DNA of 64,000 bases from Sphingomonadales bacterium UBA6157 (lineage in GTDB: Bacteria > Pseudomonadota > Alphaproteobacteria > Sphingomonadales > Sphingomonadaceae). Below are positions 32,533 through 41,703 of this stretch, in pieces. The DNA is taken from contig DIUN01000026.1 in assembly GCA_002423025.1 (NCBI GenBank), positions 57,809 to 121,808 on the forward strand, in the 5' to 3' direction. The notes under the pieces are model-generated. The model was not told where the DNA came from and searched no databases. It worked only from the letters and a program-made list of their open reading frames with translations. Each line of letters starts with the position of its first letter. Position 1 is the first letter of the stretch. The position numbers and the translations under genes were made by a program.

Positions 32533-33921
32533 ATGAATCCCGTGCTCTACTGGAATGCCGTGCTGCTCGAAGCCTCGCGGCGCGATTTCACCCGTGGTTT
32601 CAACAATGCCCAGCAGCCCGGCCCCATCCGCACCTCGCGGGCCATGGCGATCGTCCACATCGCCATCCATGACGTGGTGGCGTTCCGCGCCAACCAGCCC
32701 GGCGCCACCTGGCTGCAGAAATCCGGCGCCGCGCACGGCATCGTGCCGTCCGCCGGCGGGGACCGGGAGGACATGATTGCCGGCGCCGCCGTGACGGCGC
32801 TGAAGGCGCTCTACCCGAATTATCATGGCTATTTCGATGACAGCCTTGGCTCGGTGAGCGGGCCAGCGTTCACTTATGGCGCTTCGGTGGCCAACGCCGT
32901 GCTGGCGGCGCGCGCCTCGGATGGTTCGAATGACACGATCGCCACCGGCCAGGCCGATAGCCTGGCCTATGGCGACCATCGCGCCGACCCTTACCAGCCC
33001 GGCCAGAACCGGCTGGGGCTGCGCTGGGGGAATGTGACGCGCTTTACCGGCGGTGCGCCGCTGCCGCTCGATCCCTACCCCGGCCATGGCACGCCGGACT
33101 TTCTGGCCAACCCGGCCTATCGGCAGGATTTCGAGGAGGTGCGGGACCATGGCGCGCTGGGGCGCGGCGCGCGCACGGCCGAGCAGCAGCGGATCGGCGT
33201 CTATTGGGGTTATGATGGCGCGATGAACCTTGGCGTGCCGCCGCGGCTCTACAACCAGGTGGCGCGGCGGATCGTGGAGGGCCGGGTGCTTTCGGTGCCG
33301 AAGACGGCGGAGCTGTTCGCCATCCTTAACGTCGCCATGGCCGATGCCGGCATCGATGCCTGGCACCATAAATATGTGAACAACCTTTGGCGGCCCGTCG
33401 TCGGCATCCGGCAGGAACCGGCGACGGATGGCGGGGACCCGTTCTGGGCGCCGCTGGGCGCACCGCAGACCAACACCGGGGTGCGCTCGCCGCACACGCC
33501 CAACTTCCCGGCCTATCCTTCCGGCCATGCCACCTTCGGCGCGGCGCTGCTGCAATCGCTGCGGCTCTCGCTGAAGACTGCGCAGGGGCCGATCAGCGTT
33601 GCCGATGTGCTGGCGTTTGATACGCCGGGCGCGCCCGCCGTGCCGGGCGAGACGTTCAGCTTTGTCTCGGATGAACTGGACGGCATCTCGGGAGACCCGG
33701 ATGGCTCGACCCGGACGCGGGTGGAAAAGCAGTTCCGCAGCTATGCCGAGGCGGTGTGGGAAAACGCCGTGAGCCGGGTCTACCTCGGCGTCCACTGGCG
33801 CTTCGATGGCCTGCCGCGCGACGCTGCGGACAATATCGGCGGCGTGCCGCTGGGCCTCAAGGTGGGGCAGCAGGCACATGCGATGTTCAACACCGGCCCT
33901 TCGTTGGCCGGGGTGGACTGA
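32533..33921 (+). CDS. Vanadium-dependent haloperoxidase / PAP2 superfamily protein
   Basis: A 462-residue protein carrying the full phosphatase/haloperoxidase signature: K-x6-RP (K280, R287, P288), PSGH (329-332) and SR-x5-H-x3-D (R415, H421). These residues bind vanadate in haloperoxidases or phosphate in PAP2 phosphatases. The length, the wide spacing between the last two motifs and the absence of multiple membrane helices favour the haloperoxidase branch, which oxidises halides with hydrogen peroxide. No signal peptide is obvious. AGGAGA lies just upstream of the ATG. Phosphatase activity remains possible. Confidence 0.82.
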   Translation: MNPVLYWNAVLLEASRRDFTRGFNNAQQPGPIRTSRAMAIVHIAIHDVVAFRANQPGATWLQKSGAAHGIVPSAGGDREDMIAGAAVTALKALYPNYHGYFDDSLGSVSGPAFTYGASVANAVLAARASDGSNDTIATGQADSLAYGDHRADPYQPGQNRLGLRWGNVTRFTGGAPLPLDPYPGHGTPDFLANPAYRQDFEEVRDHGALGRGARTAEQQRIGVYWGYDGAMNLGVPPRLYNQVARRIVEGRVLSVPKTAELFAILNVAMADAGIDAWHHKYVNNLWRPVVGIRQEPATDGGDPFWAPLGAPQTNTGVRSPHTPNFPAYPSGHATFGAALLQSLRLSLKTAQGPISVADVLAFDTPGAPAVPGETFSFVSDELDGISGDPDGSTRTRVEKQFRSYAEAVWENAVSRVYLGVHWRFDGLPRDAADNIGGVPLGLKVGQQAHAMFNTGPSLAGVD

Positions 33922-33972
33922 GCCTGGCGGGCGCGGGCTGGCGGCCAACCCGGCGCCAGCCCGCAGCCATTC

Positions 33973-34902
33973 TCAGCCGGCCAGCCCCACCACGGCGCAG
34001 GCGGCAAAGGCCAGAAATCCGGTGGTGCGGTTGCTGCGGAACAGCGCCAGCGCTTGCGGCGGGCTGGTGTCCCGCAGGCCCAGCACCTGCAGGGCGAGGT
34101 GCAGCGCGAAGGGCAGCGCCGGCAGCGCCGCCAGCGGATCGGGCAGGCGGGTATAAAGTGCTGCGGCGAGCAGCAGCGCGCTGGCAGCATAGAACAGGCT
34201 GACGCCGAGCCGGGCATGGCGGCCCAGTGCCCGCGCCGAGGATTTGATGCCGGCCATGGCATCATCCTCGATGTCCTGCAGGGCGTAGATGGTGTCATAG
34301 CCCAGGGTCCAGAAGATGCCGGCGGCGTAGAGCAGCAGCATCGGCAGGCCAGGGTCGGTGATCGCGGCATAGCCGACCAGCGCGCCCCAGTTGAAGGTGA
34401 GCCCGAGCCAGGCTTGTGGCCACCAGGTGATGCGCTTCATGAACGGGTAGCCCGCCACCAGCAGCAGGCTGGCCAGCGCCACACCCTGCGCCAGCGGCCG
34501 CAATTGCAGCAGCACGACAAGGCCGATGAGCGAAAGCCCGATGGCAAAGGCCAGCGCCGCCTTGACGCTGATGGCACCGCTGGCCACCGGCCGGGCGCGG
34601 GTGCGCTCGACCTGCGCATCAAGGTCACGATCGATGATGTCGTTCCACACGCAGCCGGCGCCGCGCATGGCGATGGTGCCGAGCCCGAACCACAGCATCA
34701 GCGCCCAATCCGCCACCAGCCCGCCGGCCAGCGCCATGCCCCAGCTGCACGGCCAGAACAGCAGCCAGGCTCCGGCCGGGCGATCGAGCCGGGCGAGGCG
34801 CGCCCAGGGCTGGAGCGCTGCCGGCAGCACATCCACCCAGCTTGCCGCCACGGCATCGGGCGTCACCTGCTGTTTCGGCGGAAGGGGCGCTGTGCTAGCC
34901 AC
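33973..34902 (-). CDS. ubiA: 4-hydroxybenzoate polyprenyltransferase
   Basis: A 309-residue polytopic inner-membrane enzyme that attaches the polyprenyl tail to 4-hydroxybenzoate in ubiquinone synthesis. The two aspartate-rich motifs are NDIIDRDLDAQVERTRARP (first) and YDTIYALQDIEDD (second), with about eight hydrophobic segments between and around them. It starts with GTG at 34902, only 6 bp from the ATG of the divergent rsmE gene, an unusually tight divergent start. Confidence 0.93.
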   Translation of the reverse strand: MASTAPLPPKQQVTPDAVAASWVDVLPAALQPWARLARLDRPAGAWLLFWPCSWGMALAGGLVADWALMLWFGLGTIAMRGAGCVWNDIIDRDLDAQVERTRARPVASGAISVKAALAFAIGLSLIGLVVLLQLRPLAQGVALASLLLVAGYPFMKRITWWPQAWLGLTFNWGALVGYAAITDPGLPMLLLYAAGIFWTLGYDTIYALQDIEDDAMAGIKSSARALGRHARLGVSLFYAASALLLAAALYTRLPDPLAALPALPFALHLALQVLGLRDTSPPQALALFRSNRTTGFLAFAACAVVGLAG

Positions 34903-34908
34903 GGGGCC

Positions 34909-35661
34909 ATGAGCGAAACTGGCCCCGATTTGTCAACCGACCTGCTCGGCACACCCCGGCTTTATGTCGATGTGCCGCTCGCCGCCGATGCCGTGCTGAC
35001 GCTGCCGGTGCCGCAATCGCATTATCTGGCGCAGGTGATGCGGCGCGCCCCCGGAGACATGGTGCGCCTGTTCGATAACCGGAGCGGGGAATGGGCGGCG
35101 CGGATCGTCACGGCCGGGCGCAAGGCCGTGGTGGTGAGCATCGCGGCGCAGATCTCGCCGCGCGAGGCCGTGCCGGACCTGTGGCTGTGCTTTGCGCCCT
35201 TGAAGCGCGGGCGGATCGACTGGGTGGTGGAAAAAGCCTGCGAGCTTGGCGTGGAGCGGCTGCTGCCGGTGCTCACCCGCCGCACGGTGGTGGACAAGCT
35301 CAACCTGGAGCGGCTGCACGCGCACATGGTGGAAGCCGCCGAGCAGTGCGAGCGCACGGCGCTGCCCGAGCTTGCCGAGCCGGTGACGCTGGCGGCGATG
35401 CTCAAGGCCTGGCCGGCGGAGCGGACGCTGCTGTTCGCCGATGAGACCGGCGGCGCGCCGCTGGCTGCGGCCATGGCGGCTGCGCCGGCGCCGGCCGCCA
35501 TCCTGATCGGGCCGGAGGGCGGCTTTGATGCGGCCGAGCGCGAGGCGATCCGCGCCCTGCCGCAATGCCGCCCGGTGTCCCTGGGGCCACGTATCCTGCG
35601 GGCCGATACCGCCGCTGCCGTGGCGATCGGCGTGTGGCAGGCAGTGGCCGGGGACGGTTAG
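34909..35661 (+). CDS. rsmE: 16S rRNA (uracil-1498-N3)-methyltransferase
   Basis: A 250-residue SPOUT-fold methyltransferase that modifies U1498 of 16S rRNA. The N-terminal PUA-like domain (RLYVDVPL, HYLAQVMRRAPGDMVRLFD) is followed by KACELGVERLLPVLTRRT. The knotted C-terminal SAM site is LIGPEGGFDAAEREAI and LGPRILRADTAAAVAIG. The frame is open far upstream inside ubiA, but the ATG at 34909 is the family start. The stop overlaps that of the convergent acylase gene by 3 bp. Confidence 0.94.
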   Translation: MSETGPDLSTDLLGTPRLYVDVPLAADAVLTLPVPQSHYLAQVMRRAPGDMVRLFDNRSGEWAARIVTAGRKAVVVSIAAQISPREAVPDLWLCFAPLKRGRIDWVVEKACELGVERLLPVLTRRTVVDKLNLERLHAHMVEAAEQCERTALPELAEPVTLAAMLKAWPAERTLLFADETGGAPLAAAMAAAPAPAAILIGPEGGFDAAEREAIRALPQCRPVSLGPRILRADTAAAVAIGVWQAVAGDG

Positions 35662-38042
35662 GTCCCCGGCGTCACCTCAATGACGCGCTCTGCATCGTTC
35701 ATCACTGCGGCGCGGGACCAGCGGAACGGCACATAGCCGCCGGACGCCCAGATCGGGAACAGGTCACGATAGTGCAGGCTGTTGGCATCGCCGGACTGGC
35801 CGGGGGTGTTGACGATCATGCTGTTGTCCCAGGCGCCGACGTCCAGAACCATGCGCACCGAGGCACCATGGCCGACACTGAAATCACCGCTGCGGCTGCC
35901 GGCGGCCATGGGCGTGGAGGCCGAGCCGCCGATGGGCAGCGGGCCGACGCTGCGGGCGTCGTCCCGGCCGGGGATCGGCAGATCCGGGCTGAACTGCGCC
36001 TTGTGCAGGCTGCCCCAGCGCCATTTTGCCGGGTCTGGTCCGAGCAGCTTCACTGTCTCGCGCCAGGCGGAGGCGAGCGAGGTTTTCAGGATGGCGGCGC
36101 GGGTGGCGCCGGGGTCTGCGCCCAGCAGAGGCCCTGGCGTTTCCAGCGCGCTGATGATCGAGGCCACAGAGGCGCGGCCAAAGGCGGCGCGCTGCGGCTC
36201 GGGCACGGTGGCGGCGGTGGCGGCCTCGATCAGATGCCGCAGCAGCCAGACCTCATGCAGCGCGGCGGGGGCGCTCTCGGCATTCTCATGCCCGTCCCAG
36301 CCCTTGAGCAGCGCCAGCGCGGCGCGGCTTTCCGCACTGTCCCCCTCAAGCCCGGCGAGCAGCGCCACGGCGCGCACGGCCAGCGGGCTGTACTGGTCGG
36401 TCTGCAGCGCCATGGCATCGCGCAGGCTGAACCGTGGCTTGGCGGAGAGCACGGTGGAGATCCGATCGATGCGCGAGCGATCCGTCCATTCAAAGGCGAT
36501 CCGCCGGGTTTCGTTGGGATAATCCTTGGGCAGGTTCATCTCGTTGGCGGTGGCGATCCAGCCTTGCGCCGGGTTGTGCAGCGAGGGCAGCAGGCCAGGG
36601 TCCAGCAGGCCCTGCCACTCATGGCTGCCATCGCCGGGCACAGGCAGCAGGCCATCTGCGGTGTGGCGGACGGGCGAGAAGCCGGCGGCGGCCCAGCCGA
36701 TATCGCCCTTGGTGTCGGCATAGACGAGGTTGAGCGACGGGGCGCCCCAATGCGCCTGGCCGATGGTGAAATCATTCCAGCTCTTGGCGCGGTAGAGCCA
36801 GGCGGCGTTGAAATAGGCCGAGGCGCCCGGCTTGTCCCAAGTGGCGCGCAGCGCGAAGCTGCGGCCGCTGGCGTCCGTGTGGAGCACAGGGCCATGGCGG
36901 GTGAAGCGCAGCTCAATGGTGCGCGGCGCCTCGCCCTTCACTTCGAGTGTTTCGCGGACAATGCGATAGGGCTCGGCCTTGCCCTTGTAGCGATAGGTGC
37001 CGCTGGCAGCGGGCGCGTAGACCATCAGGTCCTGCTGATCCATGGCGAAGATGGTGAGGCCCCAGGCGACATCCTCGTTATGGCCAAAGCTCACGCCCGG
37101 CAGCGAGGGCTCGCCGGCCCCGGCAATGTGCAGGCCAGGGGCATCGAGATGGACGATGTAACGCAGCGACGGCACGCCATGGGCGCGGTGCGGATCACCG
37201 GCGAGGATCGGCCGGCCCGTATCGGTGCGGCCGGGGGCGACCACCCAGTTGTTCGAGCCATCCGCCACATCGGTATTGGCGGCCTGGGTGAGCATGGAGG
37301 GCGCATCCACGGCCTTGACCTTGCCGGCCTCGAAGCTGACGCCGCCGGTGCCGAGCAGATAATCCTTCAGCACGCCGGCCGGGATGGCGCAGGGGTCCAG
37401 CCCCTTGGGCATGATGATGGTGTGGGCCGGCTCGAGCTTGCGGCGCAGCGGCTCGTAGCGCAGCCCGGCGCCGCACAGGGCGCGGGCGCGGGCGACTTCC
37501 GACGGCAGGTTGCTGACCAGCGCGTTGGAGCGGATGCGGACAATATCCTCGGCGGTCCAGCGCTCGGGGCGCGTGCCGGTGGCGCCGAACTCCTCGGGCA
37601 GCGGCTGGCGGCCGGCCTCCACGTCGCTCACGAACGCGTTAATCCCGGCGGCAAATGCCTCGGTCCAGCCCTTGGCCTCGGTGGGGTAGGCGGCCCATTC
37701 GGCGGCCATGTCACCCCTGTAGAGCAGCAGGCGGGAGGCGCGGTCCTGCTCGGCAAAGGCCGGGCCGAAACTGGCGGCGAGGCGGCCGAGGCCGCGCTTG
37801 CGCCACAGGTCGATCTGCCAGAGCCTGTCCCGTGCCGTGGCATAGCCTTGCAGGAAAAACGCATCCTGCGCGCTGCCGGCCTGGATGTGCGAGATGCCCC
37901 AGCGATCGATGACGATGCGGCCCGGCAGGGCGAGGCCGGGCAGGCTGCGGGCTTCCAGCGCGGCGCTGGGCGGCGGTGATTGGGCCAGCGCGGTGCCGGC
38001 CGAAAGCGCCGCGACCAGTGCGAGAATTCCAGCGAATTTCAT
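35658..38042 (-). CDS. Penicillin acylase family Ntn-hydrolase (acyl-homoserine-lactone acylase-like)
   Basis: A 794-residue periplasmic N-terminal-nucleophile hydrolase. A signal peptide (1-21, ending TALAQ) is followed by the alpha part (RWGISHIQAGSAQDAFFLQG), a short spacer and the predicted autocleavage site before S263 in ADGSNNWVVAPG. The beta chain carries FGHNEDVAWGLTI. Family members remove acyl chains from penicillins, cyclic lipopeptides or N-acyl-homoserine lactones, and the sequence does not settle which. The ATG at 38042 is chosen because it starts the signal peptide. The D-aminoacylase-like gene lies 78 bp upstream on the same strand. Confidence 0.88.
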   Translation of the reverse strand: MKFAGILALVAALSAGTALAQSPPPSAALEARSLPGLALPGRIVIDRWGISHIQAGSAQDAFFLQGYATARDRLWQIDLWRKRGLGRLAASFGPAFAEQDRASRLLLYRGDMAAEWAAYPTEAKGWTEAFAAGINAFVSDVEAGRQPLPEEFGATGTRPERWTAEDIVRIRSNALVSNLPSEVARARALCGAGLRYEPLRRKLEPAHTIIMPKGLDPCAIPAGVLKDYLLGTGGVSFEAGKVKAVDAPSMLTQAANTDVADGSNNWVVAPGRTDTGRPILAGDPHRAHGVPSLRYIVHLDAPGLHIAGAGEPSLPGVSFGHNEDVAWGLTIFAMDQQDLMVYAPAASGTYRYKGKAEPYRIVRETLEVKGEAPRTIELRFTRHGPVLHTDASGRSFALRATWDKPGASAYFNAAWLYRAKSWNDFTIGQAHWGAPSLNLVYADTKGDIGWAAAGFSPVRHTADGLLPVPGDGSHEWQGLLDPGLLPSLHNPAQGWIATANEMNLPKDYPNETRRIAFEWTDRSRIDRISTVLSAKPRFSLRDAMALQTDQYSPLAVRAVALLAGLEGDSAESRAALALLKGWDGHENAESAPAALHEVWLLRHLIEAATAATVPEPQRAAFGRASVASIISALETPGPLLGADPGATRAAILKTSLASAWRETVKLLGPDPAKWRWGSLHKAQFSPDLPIPGRDDARSVGPLPIGGSASTPMAAGSRSGDFSVGHGASVRMVLDVGAWDNSMIVNTPGQSGDANSLHYRDLFPIWASGGYVPFRWSRAAVMNDAERVIEVTPGT

Positions 38043-38120
38043 GGCAGCGCCCCCGGTGCCGGCGCTGCCCCGTTGCAGCGCCAGCCCGAGTTTGTGCAGC
38101 ACCGGACGGCTGGGGGCAAG

Positions 38121-39863
38121 CTACTCCGCGGCCATCGCCAGGGCAGGCTCGCCCTGAGGCCCGCGCACCAGCACGCCGGGCAGCGCGCCGGTCGGCTGGC
38201 CCTCCCGGAAGGTGACGATGCCGCGCTTGATGGTGGCGACATAGCCATCGGCCCGCTGCAGGAGTCGTTTGCCGCCGGCGGGCAGATCGAACGCCATCCA
38301 CGGCTTGCCGAGCTTGAGGCGCGGCAGGTCGATCAGGTTGATGTCCGCCAGATAGCCGGGGGCCAGCACGCCGCGGTCGTTCATGCCATAAAGCTTTGCC
38401 GTATCATGGCATTGGCGCTTGATGGCGTTCTCCAGCGTGATGGTGCCTCGGGCCCTGTCCCGCACCCAATGCTGGAGCAGGAAGGTGGGCGAGGCGGCAT
38501 CGCAGATGGTGCCGCAGTGCGCGCCGCCATCCGAGAGCGAGATGACGGTATCGTCGCGCTCGAGCAGGCCCTTGACGAAATCCAGGTTGCCATCGGCATA
38601 GTTGAGGATGGGGAAGTAGATGAAGCCGGTGCCCTCGCCGGAGGACATCAGGTCATAGGCATATTCGGCGGCGGGCTTGCCGGCAGCCTTGGCGAGGGCT
38701 TCGATGGTCTGCTGCTGGGTCGGCTCGTAATCAAAACCTTCGCCCATGCCATATTGCAGGCCGAAGCCGAGCGCGACGGCGTACAGCAGCGGCAACACGT
38801 CCGACTCGGGGAACACATTGTCTTCGCTCAGCAATTTGGCCTTGAACGCGGGGTCCGAGAGCTTGGCCCATTGCTCGGTCCAGGGCAGGTTCTCGATTTC
38901 CACCCAGCTCGGCTTGAACTTGAAGGGGTGCACCGTGCCGCGCCAGGCCATGAGGATGCCGGTGCCGCGCAGGGCGATCTGCGCCACGATATTGGCGCCT
39001 TTCGCGTTCCACTTCGCGGTCTCTTCCATCTGCTCCTGCCACGGTAACTCCTTGGCAATGCTCTGCAACATGGCGTAGGTGACCGGCAGGCCCGTCTCCT
39101 GGCTGAGCGCGCCCATCCAGCCGAATTCGTCCCACTCGCGCTTCAGGTCCGAGGCCATTTCGAACACGCCGTGCCCGGCGCGGGCGACGGCGCGGCCGAT
39201 GCCGATCAGCTCCTCCTTGGTGGCGGTGGTGCCGGGCACCAGCTGGCCGTCGATCGACTTGTGGAGGACGGTGCGGGAGGTGGAAAAGCCCAGTGCGCCG
39301 GCCTTCAGGCCCTCCTCCACAATCGCCGACATCTGGGCGATTTCATGCTCCGTCGGCGCCTCGTTGTTGGCGCCGCGCTCGCCCATCACATAGGCGCGCA
39401 CCGCGCCGTGCGGCACATGGGTGGCCACGTCGATTGTCCGCGGCATCGCCTCAAGTGCATCAAGATACTCAGGAAAAGTCTCCCAGTTCCAGGTCATGCC
39501 CTCGGCCAGAGCGGTGCCGGGAATGTCTTCCACGCCTTCCATCAGCCCGATCAGCCAGGCGTGCTTGTCCGGTTTGGCGGGGGCGAATCCTACGCCGCAA
39601 TTGCCCATCACCACCGTGGTTACGCCGTGCCAGGCGGAGGGGCCCATCTCCTGGTCCCAGGTGGCCTGGCCGTCGTAGTGGGTGTGGATGTCCACAAAGC
39701 CGGGGGTGACGGTGAGGTCCTTGGCGTCGATCTCCTCGCGGCCCTTGGCGGTGATGGTGCCGATGGCGCTGATGCGGCCGGAATCTACTGCAATATCAGC
39801 GCAATAGGCCGGCGCTCCGGTGCCGTCCACAATAGTGCCGCCGCGAATGACCAGATCATGCAT
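38121..39863 (-). CDS. N-acyl-D-amino-acid deacylase family amidohydrolase
   Basis: A 580-residue metal-dependent amidohydrolase of the D-aminoacylase type. The N-terminal MHDLVIRGGTIVDGTG and the H-x-H metal ligands H60/H62 in DIHTHYDGQATWD are present. TTVVMGNCGVGFAP contains the cysteine used as a metal bridge in D-aminoacylases, and a late metal-binding segment occurs around LSDGGAHCGTICD. There is no signal peptide, so it is cytoplasmic. It precedes the penicillin-acylase-like gene on the same strand, so the two may act on related N-acyl compounds. Confidence 0.88.
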   Translation of the reverse strand: MHDLVIRGGTIVDGTGAPAYCADIAVDSGRISAIGTITAKGREEIDAKDLTVTPGFVDIHTHYDGQATWDQEMGPSAWHGVTTVVMGNCGVGFAPAKPDKHAWLIGLMEGVEDIPGTALAEGMTWNWETFPEYLDALEAMPRTIDVATHVPHGAVRAYVMGERGANNEAPTEHEIAQMSAIVEEGLKAGALGFSTSRTVLHKSIDGQLVPGTTATKEELIGIGRAVARAGHGVFEMASDLKREWDEFGWMGALSQETGLPVTYAMLQSIAKELPWQEQMEETAKWNAKGANIVAQIALRGTGILMAWRGTVHPFKFKPSWVEIENLPWTEQWAKLSDPAFKAKLLSEDNVFPESDVLPLLYAVALGFGLQYGMGEGFDYEPTQQQTIEALAKAAGKPAAEYAYDLMSSGEGTGFIYFPILNYADGNLDFVKGLLERDDTVISLSDGGAHCGTICDAASPTFLLQHWVRDRARGTITLENAIKRQCHDTAKLYGMNDRGVLAPGYLADINLIDLPRLKLGKPWMAFDLPAGGKRLLQRADGYVATIKRGIVTFREGQPTGALPGVLVRGPQGEPALAMAAE

Positions 39864-40119
39864 GTGTCGTCTCCATCCCCATGGAAAGGCGCAGCATGGC
39901 ACGGATCGGCAGCCAGCGGGACTATGATTCAAACTGGGGCATTTCCGGAGATTCCCGGTTCGGGCCCGGCACCGGCCCGGCCCTGCGGCGGCGCTGGCCC
40001 GGCGCCCGGCCGGCGCTCGCGGGCGCTGGACCGGCGCGCCGCGGGAGAAAGCCGGATGTCATGCAAGTTTCAAGCTTGGCTCAATTGCGCGCGGCGCTTG
40101 GCGGCGGTAGACGCGCAAT
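39864..40119. other. Intergenic region with a G+C-rich repeat
   Basis: This 256-bp gap between divergent genes has no credible gene. From 39938 it carries a segment (ATTTCCGGAGATTCCCGGTTC, 39941-39961) almost identical to one inside the nfrA-like gene at 13198-13218. It is followed by dense CCGG/GGCC repeats that can fold. The right end holds the gshA promoter region. Confidence 0.6.
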
Positions 40120-41493
40120 ATGAGCAATCAAGTGACAGCGACGGGCGATGACGCCCCCATTGAAAACCGGTCGCAGCTGATCGGCGTGTTCGAGGCGGGC
40201 AACAAGCCCGAGGCCGATTGGCGGATCGGCACCGAGCATGAGAAATTCGTCTATCGCCTCGCGGACCATCGCGCGCCTTCCTATGAGGAGCCAGGCGGCA
40301 TCCGGGACTTGCTGAAGGGCATGGAGTCCTTTGGCTGGGAGCCGGTGGTGGAGGGCGGGCACGTTATCGCGCTCAAGGGTGCCGATGGCGCGATCAGCCT
40401 GGAGCCGGCCGGCCAGTTCGAGCTTTCCGGCGCGCCGCTGGAGAGCATCCACCAGACCTGCGCGGAATCGAACCGCCACCTCGCCCAGTGCCGCGAAGTG
40501 GGGGACAAGCTCGGCCTCGGCTTCCTCGGCCTCGGCTTCTGGCCGGACAAGACGCGCGCCGATCTGCCGGTGATGCCCAAGGGCCGCTATGTCATCATGC
40601 GCGCCCACATGCCGCGCGTGGGCAACCTCGGGCTGGACATGATGCTGCGCACCTGCACCATCCAGACCAACCTGGATTATGCCTCCGAGGCGGACATGGT
40701 GCTGAAGTTCCGCGTCAGCATGGCGCTGCAGCCGCTGGCGACGGCGCTGTTCGCCAACTCGCCGTTCACGGAAGGCAAGCCGAACGGCTTCAAAAGCTTC
40801 CGCAGCCATATCTGGACGGATACGGACCCGGCGCGCACCGGCACGCTGCCCTTCGTGTTCGAAGATGGCTTCGGCTTCGAGCGCTATGCCGATTACGCGC
40901 TCGATGTGCCGATGTACTTTGTCTACCGCAACGGCAAATACATCGACGCTGCCGGCCTCAGCTTCCGGGATTTCCTCGATGGCAAACTCGCCGTGCTGCC
41001 CGGCGAAAAGCCCAAGCTGGGAGATTGGAAGGACCATCTCTCCACCGCCTTCCCGGAAGTGCGGCTGAAGGGCTACCTCGAGATGCGCGGCGCCGATGGC
41101 GGCCGGTGGGACCGGATCTGCGCGCTTCCCGCCTTCTGGGTCGGCCTGCTGTATGATGACGTGGCGATGGACGCCGCCTGGGAGCTGGTGAAGCACTGGA
41201 CGCCGGCCGACCATGAGCGCCTGCGCGCCGAAGTGCCTCGCCTCGCCCTGCAAGCCGCCAGCCCGAACGGCGGCACGCTGCAAGACCTCGCCAAGCAGGT
41301 CCTCGCCATCGCCGACGCCGGCCTCGCCCGCCGCGCCCGCCTCAACCGGATTGGGGACACCGAGCAAGGCTTCCTCGGCCCGCTGCGCGAAATCGCCGAG
41401 AGCGGGCTCACGAACGCGGACCGGATGCTGGCGCTGTATGAAGGCGCCTGGGGCGGCGATGTGTCCAAGGTGTACGGGATGGAGAGCTACTGA
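40120..41493 (+). CDS. gshA: Glutamate-cysteine ligase (plant/alphaproteobacterial type)
   Basis: A 457-residue GCS2-type ligase that makes gamma-glutamylcysteine, the first step of glutathione synthesis. Diagnostic are the N-terminal EADWRIGTEHEKFVYRLADH, AISLEPAGQFELSGAP with its glutamates for Mg-ATP, LGLGFWPDKT and the C-terminal YEGAWGGDVSKVYGMESY. The type is shared by plants and Alphaproteobacteria and differs from the E. coli GshA fold. gshB is not in the window. ATG start at 40120. Confidence 0.95.
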   Translation: MSNQVTATGDDAPIENRSQLIGVFEAGNKPEADWRIGTEHEKFVYRLADHRAPSYEEPGGIRDLLKGMESFGWEPVVEGGHVIALKGADGAISLEPAGQFELSGAPLESIHQTCAESNRHLAQCREVGDKLGLGFLGLGFWPDKTRADLPVMPKGRYVIMRAHMPRVGNLGLDMMLRTCTIQTNLDYASEADMVLKFRVSMALQPLATALFANSPFTEGKPNGFKSFRSHIWTDTDPARTGTLPFVFEDGFGFERYADYALDVPMYFVYRNGKYIDAAGLSFRDFLDGKLAVLPGEKPKLGDWKDHLSTAFPEVRLKGYLEMRGADGGRWDRICALPAFWVGLLYDDVAMDAAWELVKHWTPADHERLRAEVPRLALQAASPNGGTLQDLAKQVLAIADAGLARRARLNRIGDTEQGFLGPLREIAESGLTNADRMLALYEGAWGGDVSKVYGMESY

Positions 41494-41505
41494 TCAGGGT
41501 GTAAC

Positions 41506-41654
41506 CCCCTCTCCCGCTTGCGGGAGAGGCGAGACGCGCGCCAGCGCGCCGGGTGAGGGTGTGCCCGTCTGCACAGAAAAAGCGACACCCTCACCCGCTC
41601 GCCCGAGTGGGCGAGTCGCCTCTCCCGCAAGCGGGAGAGGGGGGCTTTGTCCCG
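41506..41654. repeat. 149-bp composite palindromic element, copy 1
   Basis: It starts and ends with a small hairpin (CTCTCCCGC-TT-GCGGGAGAG at the left, CTCTCCCGCAAGCGGGAGAG at the right). Inside lies GGGTGAGGGTGT, opposed by ACACCCTCACCC, plus GACGCGCGCCAGCGCGCC and a CTCGCCC/GGGCGAG hairpin, so the whole unit is an imperfect palindrome. Size, structure and absence of coding capacity fit a non-autonomous (MITE/REP-like) element. It is direct-repeated at 41704-41852. Confidence 0.85.
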
Positions 41655-41703
41655 GCTTGATGCCGCGGAAGCCGCTCTCGTCAGGGCGCCCCTACAGCAC
41701 CAG

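Noticed and set aside
35565..37979. 804-codon open frame opposite the acylase gene
   Set aside because: Antisense of a protein with signal peptide and Ntn motif; begins inside rsmE.
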